Below, one piece after another: positions 57,039 through 64,000 of a stretch of 64,000 nt of DNA. Both the position numbers and the translations under genes were made by a program. Origin of the DNA: CAMAUF01 sp046152925 (GTDB lineage: Bacteria > Chloroflexota > Dehalococcoidia > Tepidiformales > Tepidiformaceae); contig JBJXFX010000005.1 in the NCBI GenBank assembly GCA_046152925.1, positions 1 to 64,000 of the forward strand, given 5' to 3'. The notes below the pieces were generated by a model that was not told where the DNA came from, did no database searches, and saw nothing but the letters and a program-made list of their open reading frames with translations. Position 1 is the first letter of the stretch; the number at the start of each line of letters is the position of its first letter.

Positions 57039-60000
57039 AGCCTGCCAGCGTCCTCATCATCGGCTCCGGCCCGATCGTCATCGGCCAAGCCGCCGAATTC
57101 GACTACGCCGGCACCCAGGCCTGTAAAGCCGTCCGCGAGGAGGGCGTGCGAAGCATCCTCGTTAATTCCAACCCCGCCACGATCATGACGGACCTCGATG
57201 TCGCCGACGCTGTCTACGTCGAGCCCCTCACGGTCCCGGTGATCGAACGGATCATCGCCAGGGAGCGGCCCGAGGCCCTCCTGCCGACGCTCGGCGGCCA
57301 GACCGGCCTCAACCTCGCGGTCGACCTCAACGCCGCCGGCATCCTCGAGAAGTACAACGTCCGGCTCATCGGCACGCCCCTTGAGGCCATCCGCCGCGCC
57401 GAGGACCGCGAGCTTTTCCGCGACATGCTGACCAAGCTCGGCGAGCCGGTGCTCGAAAGCGAAATCTGCCACACCGTCGAGCAGTGCCTCGCCGCCGCTC
57501 AAAAAATCGGCCTCCCGATCGTCGTCCGGCCGGCCTACACCCTTGGCGGCACGGGCGGCGGCATGGCGTTCACGATGGAAGATGTCGCCCGCGTCGGCGG
57601 CTCCGGCCTCGCCGCCAGCCCGATCACCCAGGTCCTCATCGAGAAAAATCTCCTCGGCTGGAAAGAAGTCGAGTATGAGGTGATGCGCGACGGCGCTGGC
57701 AACTGCATCACCATCTGCAACATGGAAAATCTCGACCCCATGGGCGTGCACACCGGCGACAGCATCGTCGTCGCCCCGTCCCAAACGCTGAGCGACAAGG
57801 ATTACCAGATGCTCCGCTCGGCCGCGCTCCGGATCATCTCGGAGCTCGGAATCGAGGGCGGCTGCAACGTCCAGTTCTCGCTTGCCCCCCGCAAAGACAT
57901 CCGCGATTGGCAAGGCGACCCTCGCGCGGGCCTCCCCTACCACGTCATCGAAGTCAACCCACGCGTCTCGCGGTCATCCGCCCTGGCCTCGAAGGCGACC
58001 GGCTACCCCATCGCCCGGGTCGCCGCCAAAATCGCCTGCGGCAAGACGCTCGACCAGATCCCGAACGCCGTCACCAAGAAGACGACCGCCGCCTTCGAGC
58101 CCGCCCTCGACTACTGCGTGGTCAAGATCCCGCGCTGGCCCTTCGACAAGTTCGCGCTCGGCGACCGGACCCTGGGCACCCAAATGAAGGCGACCGGCGA
58201 GGTGATGGCCATCGACCGCACCTTCGAGGCAGCGCTGAATAAGGCAGTCCGCTCCCTCGAAGTCGGCGGCCGCTCCCTCCTTTGGGAAAAACCCGAATGG
58301 CGCAACGGCGGCGAACCGGACCTTCGCGCCACCGATGAGCGCCTCTGGGCGCTGATGGCCGCGCTCCGCAGCGGCCGCGAACCCATGGACGTCGCCCGCA
58401 CCACCGGCGTCGACCCATGGTTCCTCGACCGCCTTTCGAACATCATCGCGATGGAGCGGCGGCTCCTCAACGAGGCCCTCCACCCCGACCTCCTCCGCAC
58501 TGCAAAGCGGCTCGGCTTCAGCGACGAAATGGTCGGGCAGCTCGCCGACCGCCTTCCGGAGCAGATCCGCACCGCTCGCCACGAGTGGGGCATCCGCCCC
58601 GTCTACAAAATGGTCGACACCTGCGCCGCCGAGTTCGAAGCCGCGACGCCCTACTTCTATAGCACCTACGAGACCGAAAATGAGGCTGAGCCACAGCCCG
58701 GCGCGGGCTCGCTCGTCATCGGCAGCGGCCCGATCCGCATCGGACAGGGCATCGAGTTCGACTACGCCTCCGTCCATGCTGCGTGGGCCCTCCAGAAGGC
58801 CGGCTACCGGGCGATCATGGCGAACTCGAACCCCGAGACCGTCTCCACCGACTTCGACACGAGCGACCGCCTCTACTTCGAGCCACTCGACGAGGAAGGC
58901 GTCCGCGACATCCTCGAAAACGAGCAATCTGGCGACGAGCCGCCGCCGAGCATCGTCCAGTTCGGTGGCCAGACCGCGATTAACCTCGCGCAGCCGCTCC
59001 GCCGCGCCGGCATGCCTATCATCGGGTCCAGCGCGGAGGCCATCGACACCGCCGAGGATCGCCGCCTCTTCGAGCGCTTCCTCCAAGACCTCGGCATCCC
59101 CCAGCCGCCCGGCGCTGCCATCCTGACCTTGGAAGAGGCCCTCAAGACGGCCCAGACCATCGGCTACCCTGTGCTCGTCCGTCCGAGTTATGTCTTGGGA
59201 GGCCGCGCCATGGAGGTCGTCCAGAACGCGACCGAGATGGTCGGGTTCCTCGCCCAGGCCACCGAAGCAGCCCAAGGGCGGCCGGTCCTCATCGATAAGT
59301 TCCTCGAAGGCCGCGAAGTCGAAGTCGACGCCATCTGCGACGGCCAAGACGTCCTCATCCCCGGGATCATGGAACACATCGAGGCCGCCGGCGTCCACTC
59401 CGGCGACTCGATGGCCGTCTACCCCCCACAACACCTCGACGCCGACGAACGCGCCACCCTCGCCGACTACACCCAGCGGATCGTGCTCGGCCTCGGCGCC
59501 ATTGGGCTGACGAACATCCAGTACGTCGTCCTCCCCCGGCGCGAGGGCGAACCGCCGCGCATCTTCGTCCTCGAGGTCAACCCTCGGGCCAGCCGCACGG
59601 TGCCCTTTCTCTCGAAGGTCACCGGCGTCCCGATGGTCCAGCTCGCCGTCGGCGCGATGCTCGGCCAGACACTCGAATCGCAGGGCTTCCCCTCCGGCCT
59701 TTGGCCCGAACGCGACCTCGTCGCCATTAAAGCGCCGGTCTTCTCGATGTCGAAGTTGGTCGGCGTCGACACCTATCTCGGCCCCGAGATGAAGAGCACC
59801 GGCGAGGTCATGGGCATCGATACGACCTTCGGCGGCGCGCTCACCAAGGCGCTCCTCTCCTCCGACCTCGCGCTCAAGCCGGGCGCCGGCGTCCTCCTCA
59901 GCCTCAGCGATCGCACCAAATCCGACGCGCTGCCGCTGGTCAAGCGCCTCCACGCCGCTGGCTACCCGCTCTACGCTACCGAGGGCACGGGGGCCATGGT

Positions 60001-60295
60001 CCGCGCGCTCAACATCCCGGTGACCGTGGTCACCAAAGTCCTCAGCGGCGAGCACCCCAACGTGGTCGACATCGTGCGCGACGGCACCGTGAAGTGCGTG
60101 ATCAACCTCCCCGAGGGCCGGATTACGAACTCGCTGCGAGACGGGTTCCACATCCGGCGCGCGGCGGCGGAGACGCGCATCCCCTGCTTCACCTCCATCG
60201 ACACGGCGCGTGCCGCTGTCGAGGCCCTCGAACACGGCGGCGTGTACACCATCGCCACGCTGGCCGAGTACGTGGCGGGCACACTCGCGCGATGA
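57035..60295 (+). CDS. carB: Carbamoyl-phosphate synthase large subunit
   Basis: 1086 residues, full length. First half: SVLIIGSGPIVIGQAAEFDY, IVVRPAYTLGGTGGG and VIEVNPRVSRSSALASKATG (first ATP-grasp). A helical oligomerisation domain spans about 400-550. Second half: VIGSGPIRIGQGIEFDYAS, YPVLVRPSYVLGGRAMEVV and VLEVNPRASRTVPFLSKVTG (second ATP-grasp). The C-terminal MGS allosteric domain (about 940-1080) has YATEGTGAMVRALNIPVTVV and DIVRDGTVKCVINLPEG. It makes carbamoyl phosphate for pyrimidines and arginine. Confidence 0.98.
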   Translation: MKPASVLIIGSGPIVIGQAAEFDYAGTQACKAVREEGVRSILVNSNPATIMTDLDVADAVYVEPLTVPVIERIIARERPEALLPTLGGQTGLNLAVDLNAAGILEKYNVRLIGTPLEAIRRAEDRELFRDMLTKLGEPVLESEICHTVEQCLAAAQKIGLPIVVRPAYTLGGTGGGMAFTMEDVARVGGSGLAASPITQVLIEKNLLGWKEVEYEVMRDGAGNCITICNMENLDPMGVHTGDSIVVAPSQTLSDKDYQMLRSAALRIISELGIEGGCNVQFSLAPRKDIRDWQGDPRAGLPYHVIEVNPRVSRSSALASKATGYPIARVAAKIACGKTLDQIPNAVTKKTTAAFEPALDYCVVKIPRWPFDKFALGDRTLGTQMKATGEVMAIDRTFEAALNKAVRSLEVGGRSLLWEKPEWRNGGEPDLRATDERLWALMAALRSGREPMDVARTTGVDPWFLDRLSNIIAMERRLLNEALHPDLLRTAKRLGFSDEMVGQLADRLPEQIRTARHEWGIRPVYKMVDTCAAEFEAATPYFYSTYETENEAEPQPGAGSLVIGSGPIRIGQGIEFDYASVHAAWALQKAGYRAIMANSNPETVSTDFDTSDRLYFEPLDEEGVRDILENEQSGDEPPPSIVQFGGQTAINLAQPLRRAGMPIIGSSAEAIDTAEDRRLFERFLQDLGIPQPPGAAILTLEEALKTAQTIGYPVLVRPSYVLGGRAMEVVQNATEMVGFLAQATEAAQGRPVLIDKFLEGREVEVDAICDGQDVLIPGIMEHIEAAGVHSGDSMAVYPPQHLDADERATLADYTQRIVLGLGAIGLTNIQYVVLPRREGEPPRIFVLEVNPRASRTVPFLSKVTGVPMVQLAVGAMLGQTLESQGFPSGLWPERDLVAIKAPVFSMSKLVGVDTYLGPEMKSTGEVMGIDTTFGGALTKALLSSDLALKPGAGVLLSLSDRTKSDALPLVKRLHAAGYPLYATEGTGAMVRALNIPVTVVTKVLSGEHPNVVDIVRDGTVKCVINLPEGRITNSLRDGFHIRRAAAETRIPCFTSIDTARAAVEALEHGGVYTIATLAEYVAGTLAR

Positions 60296-61053
60296 ACATC
60301 ACGCAGGCCACCGTGCTCTCCGTCGAAGAGGCCTACGATGGCGCCTACGTCATCTGGCTCCACGCGCCCGAGCTCGCCCGCGAGACCGAGCCCGGCCAGT
60401 TCCTCATGGTCCACTGCGCCCCAGAAGGCGGCGACCCCATGTTCGCGCGCGCCTTCTCCTACCACCGCGTCGACGGCGAACGGGTCGCCGTCTTGGTCGC
60501 CGGCGTGGGCCGCGGGACCTCGTGGCTCATCAACCGCAGCCGCGGCGACCGCATCCGGGCCTATGGGCCGCTCGGCAACGGCTTTCGGCTCCCCGAAGTG
60601 CCGGGCAATCTGCTGCTTATCGGCGGCGGCGTGGGCATCGCCCCGATGGTCGACATGGCTGAGCGTGCCCTCGCCGCCGGCCACCAGGTCGTCGCCATGA
60701 TGGGCGCGCGCACGCGATCCGGCCTGCTTGCCGGCTCGGCCTGGCCCAAGGAAGTGGAATACGTCGTCGTCACCGAGGATGGCTCGGCCGGCCCCAAGGG
60801 GTACGTCACTCAACACCTTGGGCAATATCAGGCGTGGGCCAGCCGAATTTACGCCTGTGGTCCCAACGCGATGTTCCAGAGCCTCGCCGATGTCCTGCGC
60901 TTTAACGGCCGCCGCCAGCGGCCCGAGATCCTGATGGAAGAGAACATGCCCTGCGGCTGGGGGATGTGCTACGGCTGCGGCGTCTTCACCCACCACGGCG
61001 TCAAGCTCTGCTGCAAAGACGGCCCGCGCTTCAACCTCTTCGACGTGTATTAG
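60292..61053 (+). CDS. pyrK: Dihydroorotate dehydrogenase electron-transfer subunit
   Basis: 253 residues, ferredoxin-reductase fold. FARAFSYHRVDG (FAD-binding R-x-[FY]-S), YGPLGNGFRLPE, LLIGGGVGIAPMVDMAERAL (NAD site), and a C-terminal [2Fe-2S] motif PCGWGMCYGCGVF ... KLCCKDGP. Class 1B PyrD partner that passes electrons to NAD. ATGA overlap with carB. No pyrD follows; the operon ends here and a convergent VapC gene overlaps its stop by 4 bp, so pyrD must be elsewhere. Confidence 0.93.
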   Translation: MNITQATVLSVEEAYDGAYVIWLHAPELARETEPGQFLMVHCAPEGGDPMFARAFSYHRVDGERVAVLVAGVGRGTSWLINRSRGDRIRAYGPLGNGFRLPEVPGNLLLIGGGVGIAPMVDMAERALAAGHQVVAMMGARTRSGLLAGSAWPKEVEYVVVTEDGSAGPKGYVTQHLGQYQAWASRIYACGPNAMFQSLADVLRFNGRRQRPEILMEENMPCGWGMCYGCGVFTHHGVKLCCKDGPRFNLFDVY

Positions 61054-61490
61054 CCTCGCGGGATCGCGGGGACATCGAAGCCCTCGGCGCGAGCCGCCTT
61101 GGCCAATTCGCTGTCGGCCACAACGAAAAGGACGCCTTCGGCCGCTACTCGCAGGTCGAGCGCAGTCGCCAGTTGTACGGCGTCATACGCCCGAAGCCCA
61201 TGACGAGGCACGAGCCGCGCCGCCTGATCGATCACCGCGAGCGTCACCGGGAGGAGATCGAACAGTGACCCGAACTCAATCTGTGCGTGCATAGTGAGCC
61301 GATCGGTTTCGGCTTGGTCAATTCGCCGGGTGCGGAACGCTCTCGCGACAGCAGAGACGACCTCGACAGTCGTGAGCTGACTGGTGACGGCACGCTCGCA
61401 GCGCTCCCGCGCGAAACCGACCTCCCGCGACCCAATCTCATTGAGGTAAAGCTTGGCGGCAGCACTTGCGTCGAAGTAAGCAACACTCAA
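61050..61490 (-). CDS. vapC: VapC-type PIN-domain toxin
   Basis: 146 residues. PIN-domain acidic residues: D7 (AYFDASAAAKLYLNE), E43 (LTTVEVVSAVARAF), D103 (LRAYDAVQLATAL) and D126 (FVVADSELAKAA). The catalytic site of this Mg-dependent ribonuclease is complete. Family VapC toxins cut tRNA or rRNA. ATG 61490 overlaps the upstream gene's stop by 4 bp, the usual antitoxin-toxin coupling, though that upstream gene is not a normal antitoxin. Confidence 0.88.
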   Translation of the reverse strand: MSVAYFDASAAAKLYLNEIGSREVGFARERCERAVTSQLTTVEVVSAVARAFRTRRIDQAETDRLTMHAQIEFGSLFDLLPVTLAVIDQAARLVPRHGLRAYDAVQLATALDLRVAAEGVLFVVADSELAKAARAEGFDVPAIPRG

Positions 61491-62161
61491 CGCCGATCCT
61501 CAAGAATCATCTCCGCAATCGAAGGTCCGGGGCCGCGTAGCCTGATGGGAGGAACAAGGCCCAGCGGCTTTCCGGGGAGCCGAGGAGGCAGACCCGGATC
61601 TCGCTTTGACGCGAAGTATGCGTCCCAAAGGCCCTCCCGGAGCGCCGCGAAGCCGGGAACTTCTCGCTCAGCGCCCGTCGCCTCGTTGAGCTTCCTCAGA
61701 CCCTCCATAAACCGGCCCAGCCCTCCGAGCGCCGCCGCCCACGTCACCCGGGCCCGTACGTACTCGGGCGCGCCAAGCGCGATCGCAGCACAGTCCTCGA
61801 TCGCCCCTTGGTGATCGCCGTCGCGTTCCCGCAGCGCAGCGCGCAGTGCGCGCGCGAACGTGTCGCTGGGATCACGAGTGACCAACTCGTCCGCTGCACG
61901 GCGCGCCCATTCATGCTCCGTGTCGGTCAAACACGCACTGGGCGCCGGAAGGCCGGCCGGCGGCAGAGCAACCAAGAGAGCGGCCAAGTCCTCGCGGTTC
62001 AGTGCGCTCGTCACGCCACGATCATACAAGACGGGCGACGCACGCCAAGCCGCCTTCACGGCCGCTTTGTCCCTGCGCCCCCCGGCCGGTAGGCTGCGCC
62101 ACACCTCATGGGCCGCCTCGCCGTCGTCATTCGCATGGTGTTCCAGCGCAGCCTCGGTCAT
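61487..62161 (-). CDS. TPR-like protein with VapB-type C-terminal tail, probable antitoxin
   Basis: 224 residues. About residues 75-165 form paired helices with TPR-like features (DTFARALRAALRERDGDHQG, CAAIALGAPEYVRARVTWAA, LGGLGRFMEGLRKLNEATG). The protein ends GPGPSIAEMILEDRR, the short toxin-binding tail seen at the end of Phd/VapB antitoxins partnering PIN toxins. A normal antitoxin is 70-90 residues with an N-terminal DNA-binding fold; none is evident here. AAGGCGGCG lies just before ATG 62161. Its 5' end overlaps the divergent permease by 54 bp. Confidence 0.75.
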   Translation of the reverse strand: MTEAALEHHANDDGEAAHEVWRSLPAGGRRDKAAVKAAWRASPVLYDRGVTSALNREDLAALLVALPPAGLPAPSACLTDTEHEWARRAADELVTRDPSDTFARALRAALRERDGDHQGAIEDCAAIALGAPEYVRARVTWAAALGGLGRFMEGLRKLNEATGAEREVPGFAALREGLWDAYFASKRDPGLPPRLPGKPLGLVPPIRLRGPGPSIAEMILEDRR

Positions 62162-64000
62162 CGCCGCCTTTTCGCGGCCATGGCCGCGGGCTCGGTTATT
62201 TGCGCGTCCCTCATGTCAGCGGTCGTCCTGTACTCCGACGCCGTCCGGGACCTCGGCCTCAAATACGCCCTCGCCTCCCAACCCGCCTTCTCGAACGACA
62301 TGGCGATCGTTGCCACCAGTCAACGCCTCAGCCCGGCCGAGTACTCGCGCTTTCGACGCGTGAGCGATGAGCTCCTCACCGCCTACAGCAACGATATCGT
62401 CACCAACACGAGCCGATTCGGCCGCACCGCGACCTTTTTCGCCGCCCCCGCTGGCGAACTCCCACCGACCGCCGAAAACCGCCCCCGCGCCAACCTCCAA
62501 TACGCGGAAGAGCTCCCGGACCACATCGACGTGGTCGAGGGGCGCCTGCCCGTAGTCGCCACGCCAACGGGAGACAAGCCCCCCGTCGTCGAAGGCACGA
62601 TCAGCCGGACCGAGGCCGCGAAGTTCAACCTCAAGGTCGGCCAGGAACTCGACCTCTTCGCCCATTGGCGCGCCACCGAGCCGGTCCGCGTCGTCATCGT
62701 CGGGCTTGTCGAACCCAAGGACCTCTCCGAACCGTACTGGTTCGGCCGCATCGACCGCTTCGCCGCTAACACCCCGAACTGGCCCACCTACTACTTCTGG
62801 GTCGACGAGAAGTCGATCTTCGAAGCGGTCGCACCCTACCTCCCCGATATGGATGGCCAGCTCGAAACCTACGCATTCGTCGATGCCACCACGATCACGA
62901 GCAGCAACTCCGCACGGATCGAAAACAACGTCCGCGTGCTCGAAGAGCAGGTGCGGGCGCAGCTCCCGATCACGAGCCTCCAAACGGACCTCCACGATAC
63001 GATCGCGACCTACAAAGAGAAGCTCTTCTTCACCCGCCTGCCGCTCTTCGCTCTGATGATCCAGATCGTCGGCATCGTCCTCTTCTACCTGGTGATGGTC
63101 TCGACGATGGTGGTCGAACGCCAGCAAGGCGAGATCGCGCTCCTCAAGAGCCGTGGCGCCGGAACGCCCCAATTGATGACCGTCTTCGTCATTGAGGGGA
63201 TGTTCATCCTCATCCTCGCCACCTTGATCGGTCCCCTCATCGCTGTCGGTGCAATCAAGCTCCTCGGACTGACGCCGCCCTTCGAAGACCTCAGCGACGG
63301 CGAGCTGCTCTCCGTCCCCTTGACGCCGCTCGCCTTCAGCCTCGCCCTCGGCGGCGCCGTCATGGCGCTCGCCGCGCTCCTTTGGCCCGCCTGGCGTGCC
63401 TGCCGTCACAGCATCACCAACTACAAACAGCAGATCTCTCGGCCCAACGCCCAGCCGATCTTCTTCCGCTACTACCTCGACCTCGCCGTCGTAGGCGTCG
63501 CCGCCTTGGGCTTCTACCAGCTTCGCCAAAAGGGGTCGTTCGTCACTGAGGGCCTCTTCGGCGACCTCTCCGTCGACCCGATCCTCCTGGCGACGCCCTC
63601 GCTCTTCATGCTCATGGTGGCGCTCGTCTTTCTGCGTCTCTTCCCCATCCTCCTCCGGATCATCCTCCGGCTGACGAGCGGCCTAAAGGGCGCCACGATG
63701 TCGATCGGCCTGACGCGGATGGCTCGCAGCCCGCTCCAGCACAGCCGGCTGATCCTCCTGCTCATCCTCGCGACGGCGGTTGGCATGTTCGCCGCCGGAT
63801 TCCGTTCGACCCTCGAACGCGGCTACGAAGACCGCGCGTCCTACCGGGCAGCCTCGTCCCTCCGGCTCACCGACATCCGCGAGCCGATCGCCTTGCCCCC
63901 GGAAAAGCTCGCCGCCTCTGTGACCAGCACCACCGCCCGCGCCGACGTCATGCCGGTGCTCGGCCTCACCGGCTACTACAGCCCCTCGCGCTTCCGCTCC
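62108..64000 (+). CDS. FtsX-like ABC transporter permease, 3' truncated
   Basis: The frame is open from ATG 62108 to the window end (631 codons). A membrane helix (FAAMAAGSVICASLMSAVVL) is followed by a large extracytoplasmic domain (about 50-310), then helices LPLFALMIQIVGIVLFYLVM, FVIEGMFILILATLIGPLIA and LTPLAFSLALGGAVMALAAL, with MVVERQQGEIALLKSRGAGT as the FtsX/MacB coupling segment. A second helix block and periplasmic domain begin after 63480. Likely part of a lipoprotein, lipid or peptide efflux complex; the ATPase is not in the window. ATG 62135 is an alternative start. Confidence 0.88.
   Translation, partial: MGRLAVVIRMVFQRSLGHRRLFAAMAAGSVICASLMSAVVLYSDAVRDLGLKYALASQPAFSNDMAIVATSQRLSPAEYSRFRRVSDELLTAYSNDIVTNTSRFGRTATFFAAPAGELPPTAENRPRANLQYAEELPDHIDVVEGRLPVVATPTGDKPPVVEGTISRTEAAKFNLKVGQELDLFAHWRATEPVRVVIVGLVEPKDLSEPYWFGRIDRFAANTPNWPTYYFWVDEKSIFEAVAPYLPDMDGQLETYAFVDATTITSSNSARIENNVRVLEEQVRAQLPITSLQTDLHDTIATYKEKLFFTRLPLFALMIQIVGIVLFYLVMVSTMVVERQQGEIALLKSRGAGTPQLMTVFVIEGMFILILATLIGPLIAVGAIKLLGLTPPFEDLSDGELLSVPLTPLAFSLALGGAVMALAALLWPAWRACRHSITNYKQQISRPNAQPIFFRYYLDLAVVGVAALGFYQLRQKGSFVTEGLFGDLSVDPILLATPSLFMLMVALVFLRLFPILLRIILRLTSGLKGATMSIGLTRMARSPLQHSRLILLLILATAVGMFAAGFRSTLERGYEDRASYRAASSLRLTDIREPIALPPEKLAASVTSTTARADVMPVLGLTGYYSPSRFRS

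Noticed and set aside
57974..60235. 753-codon minus-strand frame inside carB
   Set aside because: Complement of a highly conserved gene; composition is the typical Asp/Gly/His-rich shadow with no motif.
1..64000. tRNA genes, prophage genes, insertion sequences
   Set aside because: No cloverleaf-like segments with GTTCGAATC-type T loops were found in the intergenic gaps, and no transposase, integrase or phage structural motif was recognised; a tRNAscan/HMM run would be needed to be certain.

Overview
The window is a dense, high-GC chromosomal stretch from a bacterium. It probably comes from an aerobic Chloroflexota lineage of the Dehalococcoidia/Tepidiformia kind. That placement is an inference from the F420-type PPOX protein, the proline/threonine-linker surface protein, the A2-type caa3-like oxidase, frequent GTG starts and apparently leaderless transcripts; no marker-gene tree could be run. 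There are about 60 protein genes and an RNase P RNA. I see no tRNA, rRNA, insertion sequence, phage or CRISPR array. Genes are packed with ATGA/GTGA overlaps, and several convergent pairs touch or overlap at their stops.

Layout. 1-6.6 kb: truncated SDR dehydrogenase, PPOX protein, DUF983 protein, rnpB RNA, a frameshifted DUF695 gene, a VOC protein, a short repeat pair, an NTF2-like protein, and a minus-strand run of NAD-epimerase, small partner protein and phosphotransferase, then a GNAT. 6.6-9.3 kb: a MoxR/ChlI-type AAA+ ATPase, a MobA-like nucleotidyltransferase and a small hypothetical protein. 9.2-20.5 kb: a long minus-strand series running from a lamin-tail surface protein through an rRNA pseudouridine synthase, cmk, ispH, a DUF512 PDZ protein and a methyltransferase to a cytochrome c oxidase operon (coxB-ctaD-ctaF-ctaE-cupredoxin). 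20.5-37.2 kb: VOC protein, MscS channel, PcrA/UvrD helicase, zinc-ribbon proteins, a BioD/DRTGG protein, QueD/PTPS, AcuI-type reductase, alpha/beta hydrolase, tandem DUF1330, methyltransferase, a D-threonine-aldolase-like enzyme divergent from a formyltransferase, TypA/BipA, a DegT aminotransferase and an acyl-CoA dehydrogenase-like flavoprotein.

37.3-46 kb is the most accessory-looking part. It holds a sulfotransferase and then a compact five-gene minus-strand cassette of unrecognised proteins. Two members of the cassette are clear paralogs of each other, and two more seem to share a domain. Next comes an apparently iron-controlled cluster: a Fur-like palindrome lying over a leaderless promoter, a Cys-containing protein, a flavin oxidoreductase, and an FeoB transporter split in two by one in-frame TAG. 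Then come an unusual 570-residue protein and an MBL-fold hydrolase. A decayed copy of the 3' end of that hydrolase sits at the other edge of the cluster.

46.9-52 kb: SCO1664-like kinase fold, double NTF2-like protein, small hypotheticals, an AarF/UbiB kinase, a degenerate J-domain membrane protein and a TetR regulator. 52-61 kb: a complete-looking pyrimidine operon, pyrR-pyrB-pyrC-carA-(GNAT)-(membrane protein)-carB-pyrK, preceded by a readable PyrR-type attenuator; pyrD, pyrE and pyrF are not in the window. 61-64 kb: a VapC toxin with an atypical TPR-bearing partner whose C-terminus looks like an antitoxin tail, and the start of an FtsX-type ABC permease that runs off the end.

The best candidates for something undescribed are the five-gene cassette (37.99-40.61 kb), the iron-linked flavoprotein/FeoB cluster beside it, and the TPR-antitoxin/VapC pair.
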